From Marinobacter denitrificans (lineage in GTDB: Bacteria; Pseudomonadota; Gammaproteobacteria; Pseudomonadales; Oleiphilaceae): DNA of 64,000 nucleotides. Where the stretch lies: the NCBI RefSeq assembly GCF_008795955.1, contig NZ_VMHN01000001.1:1612001-1676000 (forward strand), in the 5' to 3' direction. Position numbers and translations under genes: made by a program. A model generated the notes under the pieces. That model was not told the origin of the DNA and made no database searches. It was given only the letters and a program-made list of their open reading frames with translations. Positions 17,996-28,815 of the stretch are shown piece by piece (within the stretch, counting starts at the first letter, position 1; every line of letters begins with the position of its first letter).

Positions 17996-19573
17996 ATGAC
18001 AATACGCAATTACTGGGGTTGGGGTAATGAAGACAGCGCATTTGATGATCAGCAGATTGAGCAATTGCGTCAACTGGTGGGTATGCAGTTTGATGGCATA
18101 GAGTTCACCTCTCAGGCGCCGCCAGCCTTGGCCGACCTGGTAATGCCGGAATCCCGGTTGCAGCCTCCGCAATCTCTGTTGCCCATTATGTCCACGGACC
18201 GCCGGGACCGGGCCAGCCACACCTACGGCAAATCCTTCCGGGACATTGTGCGTGGCCTGGACGGGGATTACCGCTGCGCGCCGGACCTGATTGCCCGCCC
18301 GTCCACCGAACAGGAACTGCTGGACGTGCTGGACTACGCCAGCCGCAGTGGTGCGGCGGTGATTCCCTATGGCGGCGGCTCCAGTGTGGTCGGTGGCACC
18401 GAAGCCCGCTACGAAGGCGACTGGGCCGGTACTGTTACGGTCGATATGGAGCGCTTCAACCGCATCCTTGAGGTGGATCACCAGTCCCGGGCGGCTCATA
18501 TTGAGGGCGGCATCTATGGGCCTGCCCTCGAGGCCGGGCTGCGGCCCCATGGTTACACCCTGCGGCATTTCCCCCAGTCCTTTGAGTTCTCGACCCTGGG
18601 CGGCTGGATAGCCACTCGTTCCGGCGGCCATTTTGCCACGCTCTACACTCATATCGATGACATGGTGGAGTCCACCCGTGTGATAACGCCCCGAGGCTCC
18701 CTGGAAACCCGGCGGTTGCCGGGATCAGGCGCCGGGCCATCGCCGGACCGGCTGTTCCTGGGCTCCGAAGGCATTCTCGGTTTTGTCACTTCGGCCTGGG
18801 TGAGGCTGCAGGTAAGGCCGGAGTTCCGCGCCACCCGCACGGTGCATTTCGCAGATTTTCTGCAGGGTGCGGAAGCGGTTCGCAGAGTGTCCCAGTCCGG
18901 CCTTTACCCCGCCAACTGTCGGCTGATTGATGCCCGTGAAGCCATGATCAATGGCATCGGTAACGGTAGTAAGCACTTACTTATTATCGGCTTTGAATCT
19001 GCTGATCACCCGGTGGAGGCGTGGATGGAAAGAGCCCTGGAGATTGTCGCCGGCGCAGGCGGATCGGTTCAGGTCAGCCGGGAAAAGACACCTGATAAAG
19101 GCCAGGCTGGTGACTGGCGCCAGCAATTTATCCGTGCCCCCTACATGCGGGATGGACTGATCCGCCTGGGGCTGGTTGCGGAAACCTTTGAAACTGCGAT
19201 TACCTGGGACAGGTTTGAAGGTTTCCACCAGGGTGTCATGGAAACCGTGACCAGGGTCGCCCGGGAGATCTGCGGCAAGGCGTTCGTCACCTGCCGCTTC
19301 ACCCATGTGTACCCGGACGGCCCCGCGCCCTACTACACCGTGATTGCCCCGGGCCGGCGCGGAGATCAGGTAAAACAGTGGGACGAGATCAAGCTGGCGG
19401 TAATGGCAGCCCTGATTGACATGGGCGGCACCATTACCCATCACCACGCCGTGGGGCGTGACCATCGGCCGGGCTATGATCGCCAGCGGCCGGATCTGTT
19501 TGCGGAGGTGTTGCGTTCAGCCAAACAGACTCTGGACCCCGATGGTCTGTTGAACCCGGGGGTGTTGGTATAA
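17996..19573 (+). CDS. AGPS-like FAD-binding oxidoreductase
   Basis: The protein is 525 residues with a PCMH-type FAD-binding domain (about 80-270; [12 protein letters not shown] and [11 protein letters not shown]) and a C-terminal cap domain ending in LLNPGVLV. It resembles alkyldihydroxyacetonephosphate synthase, which makes ether lipids in eukaryotes. Bacterial relatives are mostly uncharacterised and may oxidise or rearrange hydroxyacids. The frame is open from 17969; ATG 17996, with CAGGA seven bases upstream, is preferred. No acyl-DHAP partner gene is nearby. Confidence 0.8.
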   Translation: MTIRNYWGWGNEDSAFDDQQIEQLRQLVGMQFDGIEFTSQAPPALADLVMPESRLQPPQSLLPIMSTDRRDRASHTYGKSFRDIVRGLDGDYRCAPDLIARPSTEQELLDVLDYASRSGAAVIPYGGGSSVVGGTEARYEGDWAGTVTVDMERFNRILEVDHQSRAAHIEGGIYGPALEAGLRPHGYTLRHFPQSFEFSTLGGWIATRSGGHFATLYTHIDDMVESTRVITPRGSLETRRLPGSGAGPSPDRLFLGSEGILGFVTSAWVRLQVRPEFRATRTVHFADFLQGAEAVRRVSQSGLYPANCRLIDAREAMINGIGNGSKHLLIIGFESADHPVEAWMERALEIVAGAGGSVQVSREKTPDKGQAGDWRQQFIRAPYMRDGLIRLGLVAETFETAITWDRFEGFHQGVMETVTRVAREICGKAFVTCRFTHVYPDGPAPYYTVIAPGRRGDQVKQWDEIKLAVMAALIDMGGTITHHHAVGRDHRPGYDRQRPDLFAEVLRSAKQTLDPDGLLNPGVLV

Positions 19574-19615
19574 AGGTCTTTGAAGAACAAAAGAAGACGA
19601 AAAAGCGGGAAGGAA

Positions 19616-19692
<77 letters not shown>

Positions 19693-19796
19693 ATCAACGG
19701 CCGGTATTATACGGATTAGCGGGTTATTTACCAGCCCCCGGATGACTTAACGGCATCCGTAGAGTTGCTGAGCCTGCCATGGCGGGGCCAGGTATC

Positions 19797-19820
19797 GGAG
19801 GGCCGGTTCAAAGGCCCTCC
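19797..19820 (-). terminator. Hairpin after glyS
   Basis: A perfect 8-bp stem (GGAGGGCC with GGCCCTCC, 8-base loop) lies 11 bases past the glyS stop. No U-tract follows on the minus strand, so readthrough toward tRNA-Pro remains possible. Confidence 0.45.
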
Positions 19821-19831
19821 GGATATCCCGG

Positions 19832-21913
19832 TTAACCGGCAGCAGGCAGCACGGATATATCCGCCACCCGAAGGAACAGGTTGCGTAGCAGATTGAGCAT
19901 GGCCAGGCGGTTGTTGCGCACGGCCTCGTCGTCGGCCATGACCATCACTTCGTCAAAGAAGTTGTCCACCGGTTCCCTCAGGCTGGCCAGGGAGCTCAGG
20001 GCAGTGGCGTAGTCGCCCTTCTCGAACAGTGGCAGCACCTTTTCCGCCTGCTGGCGGATCTGCTCTGCCAGGGCTTTCTCGGCGTTGTCCTGCAGCAGAT
20101 CGGTATCGATGGTTTCACCGATGCTGTCACCGCCCTGCTTGGTGAGAATGTTGGACACCCGCTTGTTGGCACCGGCCAGGGCCAGGGCTTCCGGCAGCTG
20201 GCGGAAGGCTTCCACGGCTTTCACCCGGCGGTCGAAATCCAGCGGGCGTGTGGGACGACGGGCGTGCACGGCCAGGTAGACTTCGGCGCTGATGCCCTGC
20301 TCCTCATAGTGGGCGCGGAAGCGCTCCAGCATGTAATCCACCACGGTGCTGGCTACGTTCGGCTCGGTGATGCTGGTGTGTTCTGCTTTCGCCCATTCGC
20401 AAAGGGTCTGCAGATCCAGTGGCAGTTCCCGTTCGATGATGATGCGCAGCACGCCCAGAGAGGCACGGCGCAGGCCGAAGGGATCGCGGGTGCCGGACGG
20501 TGGCTGGTTAATCCCGAACAGGCCCACCAGGGAGTCGATACGGTCGGCAATGGCCACGGCGCAACCGGTCAGTGTGGCGGGCAGGTCGTCGCCGGCAAAG
20601 CGCGGCATGTACTGCTCGTTCAGTGCGCTGGCCACTTCTTCGTTTTCGCCGTCATTGGCGGCATAGTACTGCCCCATGATGCCCTGAAGATCGGTGAACT
20701 CCAGCACCATCTCGGTGACCAGGTCAGTCTTGGCCAGCATGGCGGCGCGCTCAGCAAGTTGCGGATCGCTGCCAATAGCGTCGGCAATTTTCTTCGCCAG
20801 TGCCGCTACACGAACAGACTTGTCATGGATGCTGCCCAGCTTGTCCTGGAATACGATCGGCTTGAGCTGGTCGATCCGGTCTTCCAGCCGGGTTTTGCGG
20901 TCAGTGTCGTAAAAGAACGCGGCATCGGCCAGACGCGGACGGATGACCTTCTCGTTGCCGGAGATCACCTGGCTCGGGTCCTTGCTTTCCAGGTTGGCAA
21001 CGGTAATGAACAGCGGGAGCATCTTGCCGTCGTCAGAGACCACGTGAAAATACTTCTGGTGTTCCTTCATGGAGGAAATCAGTGCTTCGGCGGGCACATC
21101 CAGGAAACGGTCCTCGAAGCGGCCCATCAGGGGCACTGGCCATTCGTTCAGCGCGGTGACTTCATCCAGAAGGTCTTCATCAATCACGGCTTGTCCGTGG
21201 CCTTCATTCTTTGCAATGGCCATCACCCCGTCGCGAATCTGTTCACGGCGTTCGGCGAAGTCCGCGATCACGTAACCTTCCTGGCGCAATACCACCTCGT
21301 AATCACAGGGCTTTGGAACAATCAGTGACTTGGGGCAGTGGAAACGGTGGCCACGGGTTTTGTTGCCCGGTGTCAGGCCCATGATCGGCGTCTCGATCAC
21401 CTTGTTACCGAACAGCATGATGGCCCAGTGTACCGGGCGGACAAATTCGGTGCGGTGAGCGCCCCAGCGCATGCGTTTGGGTATGGGCAGTGCTGCGAGG
21501 GACTGGTCCACCAGTTCCGGCATCAGTTCCACGGTGGGGCGGCCTTGTTCAATGGTGCGATAGACCACCCAGGCGCCCTTGTCGGTTTCCAGGGTGTCGA
21601 GCTGGTCAGGGGTTACGCCCAGGGAGGTGGCAAAGCCAGTCAGCGCCCGTGTGGGGTTGCCGGAATCGTCGAAGGCGGCTTTTACGGCCGGGCCACGCTT
21701 TTCCACCGGCTTGTCCGGCTGTGCGTCTTCCAGGTCACGAACCCTTACGGCGAGCCGGCGCGGTGCTGCAAAGGCCTCTACCTTGCCGAATTGGATGCCC
21801 GCTTCTTCCAGGCCCTTGCTGATACCACGGGTAAAAGCCTCAGACAGTGGCTTGAGGGCCTTGGGGGGCAACTCTTCGGTGCCCAGTTCAACCAGAAAAT
21901 CCTGTGTTGCCAT
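19832..21913 (-). CDS. glyS: Glycyl-tRNA synthetase beta subunit
   Basis: This is the 693-residue beta chain of the bacterial alpha2-beta2 glycyl-tRNA synthetase, supplying tRNA recognition. The N-terminus ([14 protein letters not shown]) and the conserved [38 protein letters not shown] and [15 protein letters not shown] segments are diagnostic, and the length matches E. coli (689). It starts two bases after the glyQ stop, so the subunits are co-translated. Confidence 0.98.
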   Translation of the reverse strand: MATQDFLVELGTEELPPKALKPLSEAFTRGISKGLEEAGIQFGKVEAFAAPRRLAVRVRDLEDAQPDKPVEKRGPAVKAAFDDSGNPTRALTGFATSLGVTPDQLDTLETDKGAWVVYRTIEQGRPTVELMPELVDQSLAALPIPKRMRWGAHRTEFVRPVHWAIMLFGNKVIETPIMGLTPGNKTRGHRFHCPKSLIVPKPCDYEVVLRQEGYVIADFAERREQIRDGVMAIAKNEGHGQAVIDEDLLDEVTALNEWPVPLMGRFEDRFLDVPAEALISSMKEHQKYFHVVSDDGKMLPLFITVANLESKDPSQVISGNEKVIRPRLADAAFFYDTDRKTRLEDRIDQLKPIVFQDKLGSIHDKSVRVAALAKKIADAIGSDPQLAERAAMLAKTDLVTEMVLEFTDLQGIMGQYYAANDGENEEVASALNEQYMPRFAGDDLPATLTGCAVAIADRIDSLVGLFGINQPPSGTRDPFGLRRASLGVLRIIIERELPLDLQTLCEWAKAEHTSITEPNVASTVVDYMLERFRAHYEEQGISAEVYLAVHARRPTRPLDFDRRVKAVEAFRQLPEALALAGANKRVSNILTKQGGDSIGETIDTDLLQDNAEKALAEQIRQQAEKVLPLFEKGDYATALSSLASLREPVDNFFDEVMVMADDEAVRNNRLAMLNLLRNLFLRVADISVLPAAG

Positions 21914-21915
21914 GA

Positions 21916-22935
21916 TTATGCGTTCCCCTGTTCCTGCTGAGCTTTCTTCGCTTTTTTGCCCTTCTTGCCTTTTTCATCGGCGGCGTCGGCTGCTGCCAGT
22001 ACTTCCTTGCGCAACGCCTCTGGCGCCAGCGGGAAGCCAAGCTTGCGGCGACTGTCGAAGTAAGCCTGGGCTACGGAACGGGCGAGGGTACGAACCCGCA
22101 GGATGAACCGTTGACGCTCGGTCACGGAGATAGCGTGCCGCGCATCAAGGAGGTTAAACGTATGGGAGGCCTTGAGCACCTGCTCGTAGGCAGGCAGTGC
22201 CAGGCCGGCTTCGATCAGGCGGGCGCTTTCACGCTCGTGGACATCAAAGCTGTGAAACAGAAATTCGGTATCGGCGTGTTCGAAGTTGTAGGTGGACATC
22301 TCCACTTCCTGCTGATGGAACACGTCACCGTAGGTGACCACGCCATCCGGGCCCTCGGTCCATACCAGATCGTACACACTGTCGACGCCCTGCAGATACA
22401 TGGCGATACGCTCAAGACCGTAGGTGAGCTCGCCGGTCACCGGATAGCACTCCAGACCGCCCACTTGCTGGAAGTACGTGAATTGGGTCACTTCCATGCC
22501 GTTGAGCCAGATTTCCCAGCCCAGGCCCCAGGCGCCGAGGGTGGGCGATTCCCAGTTGTCTTCCACGAAACGGATATCGTGTACCAGCGGGTCGAGGCCG
22601 AGCGCCTTCAGGGAATCCAGATACAGTTCCTGGATGTTGTCCGGCGACGGCTTCAACACCACCTGGAACTGGTAGTAATGCTGCAGGCGGTTAGGGTTTT
22701 CCCCGTAGCGGCCGTCGGTCGGTCGGCGGCTGGGCTGAACGTAGGCGGCGTTCCAGGTTTCCGGGCCGATGGAGCGCAGGAAGGTGGCAGGATGGAAAGT
22801 GCCGGCACCTACTTCCATATCCAGTGGCTGGAGTACTACGCAGCCGTGCTGCGCCCAGAAATTCTGCAGGGCGAGAATCAGGCCCTGGAACGTTTTGATA
22901 TCCGGAGTGTTTTCGGAAGTTGCCTTGTCTGTCAC
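21916..22935 (-). CDS. glyQ: Glycyl-tRNA synthetase alpha subunit with Lys-rich tail
   Basis: Catalytic alpha chain of class II glycyl-tRNA synthetase. [53 protein letters not shown] and [22 protein letters not shown] are near-identical to E. coli GlyQ. It carries about 30 extra residues at the C-terminus, ending in a Lys/Ala-rich tail ([15 protein letters not shown]) absent from the E. coli protein. GTG 22935 gives the usual N-terminus; an in-frame ATG at 22977 would add 14 residues and cannot be excluded, as neither has a strong ribosome site. Confidence 0.96.
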   Translation of the reverse strand: MTDKATSENTPDIKTFQGLILALQNFWAQHGCVVLQPLDMEVGAGTFHPATFLRSIGPETWNAAYVQPSRRPTDGRYGENPNRLQHYYQFQVVLKPSPDNIQELYLDSLKALGLDPLVHDIRFVEDNWESPTLGAWGLGWEIWLNGMEVTQFTYFQQVGGLECYPVTGELTYGLERIAMYLQGVDSVYDLVWTEGPDGVVTYGDVFHQQEVEMSTYNFEHADTEFLFHSFDVHERESARLIEAGLALPAYEQVLKASHTFNLLDARHAISVTERQRFILRVRTLARSVAQAYFDSRRKLGFPLAPEALRKEVLAAADAADEKGKKGKKAKKAQQEQGNA

Positions 22936-23062
22936 GACGTTTGCCTGTTGGTCAGTCTGTGTGTGGCGCCCGGGCATCTTGCCGGGGCACTCTGTAAAAA
23001 ATCGGCATTATACGCCTGCCAATCGCGTATTTCTAAGTCAGCTTCACTGGGCCGGCTTTGCG

Positions 23063-24466
23063 CTAGAAGAAAGTCAGCCCTACCTGGAAGAGTTTCTCCA
23101 CATCTCTTATCCGGGTTTTGTCCACCAGGAACAGCACTACGTGGTCGTCCGGTTGCACCCGCAGGTGGTCATGAGCAATCAGGACTTCATTGTGGCGGAC
23201 GATGGCACCTATGGTGGTGCCCTCCGGCAGGTTGATCTCATCAAGCCGCTTTCCGACCACTTTGGAGGAGCGGTGGTCGCCATGGGCGATGGCCTCGATG
23301 GCTTCCGCAGCGCCTCTGCGCAGTGAGTGAACATTTACTACGTCACCGCGGCGCACATGGGTGAGCAGGCTTCCAATGGTGGTTTGCTGGGGCGAAATGG
23401 CGACATCGATATCGCCGCCCTGGATCAGATCAACATAGTCCGGGTTGTTGATCAGGGTCAGGACCTTGCGGGCACCAAGACGTTTGGCCAGGAGTGAGGC
23501 CATGATGTTGGCTTCGTCGTCGTTGGTGACGGCGCAGAAAACATCGGTATTCTCGATATTTTCTTCCAGCAGGATGTCCTTGTTTGCGGCATCCCCCTCC
23601 AGTACAACGGTTTTGCGAAGGCTCTCAGACAGCATGACGCAGCGTTCGTGGTCCCGCTCCAGAAGTTTGACCTGAAACCGGGATTCCAGGGTGTGGGCCA
23701 GACGCTGGCCGATGTTGCCGCCTCCACAGATGAAGATGCGCTTGTAGGGTTTCTCCAGCGGCTGCAGCTCACTCATCACTGAGCGGATATGGTCGGAGGC
23801 GGCAATAAAGAACACCTCGTCACCGTCTTCGATCACGGTGTTGCCCTCGGGCATGATGGCCCGGTCTTTGCGGAAAATGGCGGCCACCCGGGTCTCGATC
23901 TTGGGCATATGGCTACGCAGGTACGACAACTCATGGCCCACAAGCGGACCGCCCTCGGTGGCACGAATGGCGACCAGCTGTACCAGGCCCTTGGAAAATT
24001 CCAGTACCTGGAGGGCGCCCGGATATTCGATCAGCCGGGTGATGTGCTTGGTGACCAGGTGTTCCGGGCTGATCAGTACGTCGATCGGAAAGCCCCGCAG
24101 GCTATCCAGATCCTTTTTCTGTTCACGCTGGTAAAACAGTTCCGGTTTTGCCAGGTAAGCATTGGCCCTCACCCGGCAGATGGTCGTTGGCGTCTTGTAC
24201 ATCAGCTTCGCCACCTGGCAGGCCACCATGTTGACCTCATCGCTGTTGGTGACGGCAATCAGCATGTCGCCGTCCTCAGCACCGGCCTGTCTCAGCACCG
24301 TGGGAAAGGACGCCTTGCCCTGTACCGTACGAATATCCAGGCGATCCTGGAGTTCCCGCAGACGGGTACTGTCGCTGTCGATCACGGTAATGTCATTGGC
24401 TTCGTTGGCGAGGTTCTCTGCCAGGGTTCCGCCCACCTGGCCGGCGCCGAGAATCAGGATTTTCAT
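23063..24466 (-). CDS. trkA: Trk potassium uptake regulatory protein TrkA
   Basis: Peripheral NAD(H)-binding gating subunit of the Trk K+ transporter. The 467 residues hold two tandem RCK modules, each with an N-terminal Rossmann fold ([16 protein letters not shown] at the start, [17 protein letters not shown] near residue 235) and a C-terminal TrkA_C ligand domain. Potassium uptake is a first response to osmotic upshift, which suits a marine host. Its ATG overlaps the rsmB stop (ATGA), continuing the fmt-rsmB-trkA unit. The partner TrkH is not in the window. Confidence 0.96.
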   Translation of the reverse strand: MKILILGAGQVGGTLAENLANEANDITVIDSDSTRLRELQDRLDIRTVQGKASFPTVLRQAGAEDGDMLIAVTNSDEVNMVACQVAKLMYKTPTTICRVRANAYLAKPELFYQREQKKDLDSLRGFPIDVLISPEHLVTKHITRLIEYPGALQVLEFSKGLVQLVAIRATEGGPLVGHELSYLRSHMPKIETRVAAIFRKDRAIMPEGNTVIEDGDEVFFIAASDHIRSVMSELQPLEKPYKRIFICGGGNIGQRLAHTLESRFQVKLLERDHERCVMLSESLRKTVVLEGDAANKDILLEENIENTDVFCAVTNDDEANIMASLLAKRLGARKVLTLINNPDYVDLIQGGDIDVAISPQQTTIGSLLTHVRRGDVVNVHSLRRGAAEAIEAIAHGDHRSSKVVGKRLDEINLPEGTTIGAIVRHNEVLIAHDHLRVQPDDHVVLFLVDKTRIRDVEKLFQVGLTFF

Positions 24467-25764
24467 GGTTCAGGTTTCTCCAGCACGGCGTAAAAGAATC
24501 CATCGTGGCTTTCGGGATCGGGCAGCAGCTGGCGGCCGGATTCCATATCGCGTCCCCACTCCACATCCGGCTCTATCAGGGTCGCGTCATCCTGCTGAGT
24601 GAGGAATCGACGGATTATACGGTGATTTTCCTGGGGGAACACGGAACAGGTGGCGTAGACCAAACGTCCGCCTGGTGCGAGCACCTGCCACATGGCTTTC
24701 AGAAGACCCAGCTGGATGCTGGCCAGTGGCACAATGTCCGACTCCCGGCGCAGCAATTTAATGTCCGGGTGCCGTCGAATCACGCCGGTGGCGCTGCATG
24801 GAACATCCAGCAGGATACGGTCGAACGGCCGCCGATCCCACCATTGATCAATGTTCCCTGCATCCGCGTGTGTCAGGGTGGCCACCAGATCCAGCCGGTC
24901 GAGGTTTTCCTGCACCCTGGGCAGCCGGTCGGCAGACTCGTCGATGGCGACCACTTCCTCCAGCTCCCCGCAGCTTTCCAGGATAGCGCAGGTTTTGCCG
25001 CCGGGGGCGGCGCAGGCGTCCAGCACGCGTTGGCCGGGGGCGAGATCCATCAGGGTGGTACAGAGCTGGGCGGCTTCGTCCTGGACACTGACAGCGCCGT
25101 CGGCGAACCAGGGCAGGTGGTCTACAGGGACGGGCGAGGCCAGTTGAATGCCGTAGGGAGCGAATAGTGTGGCGTTTGCCTCGATCCCGGCGTCTGTCAG
25201 CAACTGAAGGTAGTCGTTGCGGCTGAACCGGCGGGCGTTTACCCGCAGGGTCATGGGTGCCTGGGCGTTGTTGGCATCAAGAATGGCCTGCCAGTCATTG
25301 GGCCAGTTGTGACGCAGTTTCTCCAGCATCCAATGGGGGTGGCTGAAGCGTGCGCTCTCGTCGGGCCAGGCGGGCTCCCCTTCCCGTTCCGCCGCTCTTA
25401 AAACCCCGTTGACCAGGCCAGTAAGGTGCGGCCTGTCGAGGCTGCGGCAGGCTTCCACGGTTTCATTCAGTACTGCGTAGGTGGCCTGCTGGCTGAATCG
25501 TAGCTGGAAAAGCGCCACCAGCATCAGGTGGTGTACAACCCGGTCAGGCTTGCGCAGAGGTTTTTTCAGACGGGCCTGCAGTTCGGCGTCCAGTCGGTGA
25601 AACCAGCGGCAAGTGCCATAGCATAATGCCTGGAGTTGCGGGCGCTCGCTGTCTGCGACCTCATTCAGGGCCAGGGGCAGGCATTGTGTCAATGACTGGC
25701 CATTCTCGACCGATTGCAGAACCCGGGCGGCGACGGCCCTCACTGGCTGACCACGGTCACCCAT
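24463..25764 (-). CDS. rsmB: 16S rRNA (cytosine-967-C5)-methyltransferase
   Basis: SAM-dependent enzyme methylating C967 of 16S rRNA. The 433 residues hold an N-terminal NusB-like RNA-binding domain (about 1-140) and a Rossmann methyltransferase domain with the SAM loop [10 protein letters not shown] and the two catalytic-site cysteines in LDVPCSATG and [11 protein letters not shown]. It starts immediately after the fmt stop (TGA-ATG) and overlaps trkA by four bases. Confidence 0.96.
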   Translation of the reverse strand: MGDRGQPVRAVAARVLQSVENGQSLTQCLPLALNEVADSERPQLQALCYGTCRWFHRLDAELQARLKKPLRKPDRVVHHLMLVALFQLRFSQQATYAVLNETVEACRSLDRPHLTGLVNGVLRAAEREGEPAWPDESARFSHPHWMLEKLRHNWPNDWQAILDANNAQAPMTLRVNARRFSRNDYLQLLTDAGIEANATLFAPYGIQLASPVPVDHLPWFADGAVSVQDEAAQLCTTLMDLAPGQRVLDACAAPGGKTCAILESCGELEEVVAIDESADRLPRVQENLDRLDLVATLTHADAGNIDQWWDRRPFDRILLDVPCSATGVIRRHPDIKLLRRESDIVPLASIQLGLLKAMWQVLAPGGRLVYATCSVFPQENHRIIRRFLTQQDDATLIEPDVEWGRDMESGRQLLPDPESHDGFFYAVLEKPEP

Positions 25765-26700
25765 TCAATGCAGCTCCTGGCCGGGCATCAGTATTTCCTT
25801 GCCGCCGTTGATCAGATCGTTGGCCGTTTGCGGGCGCGAGCCAGACAGTTGCAGCCGGGTGATCCTCAGTGACTCAAGCCCGCAGGCAACGTCAATACCT
25901 TCGCGGCTGCGGCGAATAACCGTCCCCGGGTGTTTGTCACTGGTGTTTTCCAGAATGGTGGCCTGGTGAATGCGGATGCGCAGTTCGTCCAGATCGGTGT
26001 AGGTGCCGGGCCAGGGATTGAAGGCACGGATCAGGCGGCTGATGGCGGGGGCGTCCAGGGTCCAGTCGATATGGCCTTCTTCCTTGCTCAGCTTGCTGGC
26101 GTAACAGGCCCGGTTCTCATCCTGCACTTCACCACGCAACTCGCCTTTTTCCAGGTGGTCCAGCGCCTTGACGATGGCGTGGCCACCCAGGTCAGCCAGA
26201 CGGTCATGGAGACTGCCGCCGGTATCGTCTTCATTAATCGGAGTAATGGCTTTGAGCAGCATCTCACCGGTGTCCAAACCGGCATCCATCTGCATGATGG
26301 TAATGCCGGTTTCGCGGTCCCCGGCGGCAATGGCCCGCTGGATCGGGGCGGCGCCACGCCAGCGGGGCAGGAGGGAGGCATGGATGTTCAGGCACCCATG
26401 GCGCGGGATATCCAGTACTGCCTGGGGCAGGATCAGCCCATAGGCGGCCACGACCATCACATCCGCATCCAGCACCCGCAATTCCTCCTGGGCCTCGGCG
26501 GCTTTCAGGGACTCGGGCTGGAAGACAGGAATACCCGCCTCTGCGGCCACCTTTTTCACCGGGCTGGGTGTCAGTTTTCGGCCACGGCCGGCGGGGCGGT
26601 CAGGCTGGGAATAAACACCAACCACCTGATGGCGGGTGGCGAGCAATGCCTGGAGCGCGGTGGCTGCAAAATCGGGGGTGCCGGCAAAAACAAGTCGCAC
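25765..26700 (-). CDS. fmt: Methionyl-tRNA formyltransferase
   Basis: Formylates initiator Met-tRNA using 10-formyl-tetrahydrofolate. The 311 residues start with the Rossmann segment RLVFAGTPDFAATAL. They contain the folate site and catalytic region NIHASLLPRWRGAAPIQRAI and IMQMDAGLDTG, and the C-terminal OB-fold tRNA-binding domain. It is the first gene of fmt-rsmB-trkA. def lies just upstream, separated by a short terminator-like hairpin. Confidence 0.97.
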   Translation of the reverse strand: MRLVFAGTPDFAATALQALLATRHQVVGVYSQPDRPAGRGRKLTPSPVKKVAAEAGIPVFQPESLKAAEAQEELRVLDADVMVVAAYGLILPQAVLDIPRHGCLNIHASLLPRWRGAAPIQRAIAAGDRETGITIMQMDAGLDTGEMLLKAITPINEDDTGGSLHDRLADLGGHAIVKALDHLEKGELRGEVQDENRACYASKLSKEEGHIDWTLDAPAISRLIRAFNPWPGTYTDLDELRIRIHQATILENTSDKHPGTVIRRSREGIDVACGLESLRITRLQLSGSRPQTANDLINGGKEILMPGQELH

Positions 26701-26728
26701 GGGCTGTCATTCCCTTGTCCGTTGGATA

Positions 26729-26754
26729 CGAAAAGACCGGGCTTGCACCCGGTC
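26729..26754 (-). terminator. Terminator-like hairpin between def and fmt
   Basis: On the minus strand a perfect 7-bp stem (GACCGGG/CCCGGTC, 6-base loop) is followed by TTTTCG. The U-tract is short, so it is probably a partial terminator that lowers expression of fmt-rsmB-trkA relative to def. Confidence 0.6.
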
Positions 26755-26778
26755 CCGGTTTACTCTGAACTGGTTGTC

Positions 26779-27282
26779 TCAGGCACTTTTCTTGTGGAGC
26801 TTTTCCAGTTTCTTGCGAATCCGGGTGCGCTTCAGTGAGCTCAGGTAATCCACAAACAGCTTACCGTTGAGATGATCCATTTCATGCTGAATACAGACCG
26901 CAAGCAGGCCGCGAGCTTCCAGTTCAAACGGGTTGCCGTCCCGATCAATGGCCCGGATCATGCAGTGCTCAATCCGTGAAACGTCTTCATAGAAACCCGG
27001 AACGGAGAGACAGCCTTCCTGCATTTCCTCAAGCTCGCCGTCGAGAACTTCCACTTCGGGGTTAATGAACACCCGTGGCTCGCTCTTGTCTTCGGACAGG
27101 TCCATCACAATGATCTGCCTGTGCACGTTGACCTGGGTGGCCGCAAGGCCAATGCCGGGCGCATCGTACATGGTCTCGAACATGTCGTCGATCAGCTTGC
27201 GGGTCTCGTCGGTCACCTTGTCCACCGGCTTGGCGACGGTGCGCAAGCGGGGATCAGGGTATTCGAGAATGTCTAGTATCAT
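26779..27282 (-). CDS. def: Peptide deformylase
   Basis: Iron(II)/zinc metalloprotease removing the N-formyl group from nascent proteins, the step complementary to Fmt. All three family motifs are present: GIGLAATQ (43-50), EGCLSVPG with metal ligand Cys91, and QHEMDHLNG with His133, catalytic Glu134 and His137. The length of 167 residues is typical. It is divergent from the LysM gene across a 374-base AT-rich gap. Confidence 0.97.
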   Translation of the reverse strand: MILDILEYPDPRLRTVAKPVDKVTDETRKLIDDMFETMYDAPGIGLAATQVNVHRQIIVMDLSEDKSEPRVFINPEVEVLDGELEEMQEGCLSVPGFYEDVSRIEHCMIRAIDRDGNPFELEARGLLAVCIQHEMDHLNGKLFVDYLSSLKRTRIRKKLEKLHKKSA

Positions 27283-27656
27283 AGCGCTCGTACTTTTGGT
27301 GTCTGTATCTGGTTTCCACCGTTATCTTTTGTAACGGTGTGAAAACGCTCTCCGAAATGCGACAGCGTACTGCGCATTTTCCAGTCCCGTGTCTATTATG
27401 ATCGGGACGAAAGAGCCGGTTTCAACGGGTTACTGCCGTTTATGGTGCTATTATCCCTCAACTCGCTCATTGAGTACAAACTGATCAGGTGATAGTTAAA
27501 AGCTTTCGTCCGTAACGTAGAATTCACTGGAAGAACAAAAGATAACATCACAATTTGCGAGACATCTTCTATAGTAGTGGTATAAAAGGCAGAGTACCGG
27601 CTGCATACCAAGAACAGAATCTAGCGATTCAAGGCACGCGATCAAGGACTTAAACA
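27283..27656. other. AT-rich divergent intergenic region between def and lysM gene
   Basis: This 374-base gap has no convincing ORF. It should hold the promoters for def and for the LysM gene. A possible sigma70-like pair for the latter is TTGCGA (27555-27560) with a TATAAA/TGGTAT region at 27578-27586, but the spacing is not ideal. No riboswitch or strong terminator structure was recognised. Confidence 0.5.
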
Positions 27657-28673
27657 ATGAGGAAACTGCTGTACGCTCTGGCAGCAAGCATGTTGCTGCT
27701 AACCTCCTGGGCCCAGGCTGCCCCGGATCTGAGGTCCGATCATCCCGAGCGTTACACTGTCGTGAAGGGTGACACCCTGTGGGATATTTCCGCACGTTTT
27801 CTGAATAATCCATGGTACTGGCCGGAAATCTGGCATGTGAACCCACAGGTACAGAACCCCCACCTGATCTATCCGGGAGACGAACTGGCCCTGGTTTATA
27901 TTGATGGTGAGCCGCGTGTAACCAAGGTGTCCAGTGATCGCGTTGTGAAGCTCTCGCCGAAAGTGCGTTCCGAAGCTATCGACACCCCGATTCCTGCCAT
28001 ACCACTGGATGCGATCAGCAGCTTCCTCACAGATACCCGTATTGTCAGTGCGGAAGAGCTGAACGGTGCACCTTACGTGCTGGAGGGCGAAGATGGCCGC
28101 ATTGTTACCGGTGCTGGCGACCGCATTTATGCTCGTGGTGAAAAGCCTGCCGATAACCTGGGCGTTTTCCGCCGTAGCAAGGAGTTCCGCGACCCCGAAA
28201 CCGGCGAATTCCTCGGCCTGGAAGCCCGCAGTATTGCCCGCGGTGAAGTCACCGCAGAAAACGGCGACGTACTCACCCTTATGCTGAAGCAGTCCAGTGA
28301 GGAAGTCCGCATTGGTGACCGTCTGCTGGTTAGTGAGGAGCGCCGCATTACCACCAGCTTCGTGCCCAGTTCCCCGGACAGCGAGATTGAGGCGCAGATG
28401 ATTTCGGTGGAAGGTGGTGTCAGCCAGATCGGTCAGTTTGATGTGGTTGCCATTAACCGCGGCGAGCGCGAGGGCCTGAAACCGGGTAACGTCATGGCTG
28501 TGCTCAAGAGTGGTAACCTGGTCCGGGATCCGGTCACCAATGAAACCATTGAGCTGCCCTCCGAGCGTGCCGGGCTGATGATGGTGTTCCAGACCTACGA
28601 AAAAATGAGTTATGGCCTTATCCTGCAGGCTACACGCCCATTGTCGGTTGGTGACAAGGTGACCAATCCCTGA
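27657..28673 (+). CDS. Secreted LysM-domain protein
   Basis: The protein is 338 residues with a Sec signal peptide (cleavage probably after AQA, about residue 21) and an N-terminal LysM peptidoglycan-binding domain (about 32-82, YTVVKGDTLWDISARFLNNPWYWPEIW split across the motif). A beta-rich region of unknown fold follows. This LysM protein lies upstream of dprA in many Pseudomonas and Marinobacter relatives. AAGGA precedes the ATG. Periplasmic wall binding is clear; any enzymatic function is not. Confidence 0.88.
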   Translation: MRKLLYALAASMLLLTSWAQAAPDLRSDHPERYTVVKGDTLWDISARFLNNPWYWPEIWHVNPQVQNPHLIYPGDELALVYIDGEPRVTKVSSDRVVKLSPKVRSEAIDTPIPAIPLDAISSFLTDTRIVSAEELNGAPYVLEGEDGRIVTGAGDRIYARGEKPADNLGVFRRSKEFRDPETGEFLGLEARSIARGEVTAENGDVLTLMLKQSSEEVRIGDRLLVSEERRITTSFVPSSPDSEIEAQMISVEGGVSQIGQFDVVAINRGEREGLKPGNVMAVLKSGNLVRDPVTNETIELPSERAGLMMVFQTYEKMSYGLILQATRPLSVGDKVTNP

Positions 28674-28716
28674 GTGGCTGAAAGCCGTTGAGAGATCTTG
28701 AGTGAAGTTGAGAAAG

Positions 28717-28744
28717 GGAGCCGCATCGCCGGCTCCTTTTTTTA
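28717..28744 (+). terminator. Intrinsic terminator after LysM gene
   Basis: A perfect 7-bp stem (GGAGCCG/CGGCTCC, loop CATCGC) is followed by eight T residues. Confidence 0.92.
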
Positions 28745-28815
28745 TGGCATAATTTCGGGCTGTCCCGCCAGGAAGGTGGGAGCCGTTACCACTATCTGAT
28801 CCACGGAAGGATGCC

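Noticed and set aside
20264..21328. 354-codon plus-strand frame inside glyS
   Set aside because: Long antisense frames are expected in GC-rich genes; glyS is certain.
22111..23235. 374-codon plus-strand frame over glyQ and trkA
   Set aside because: Antisense shadow of two certain genes.
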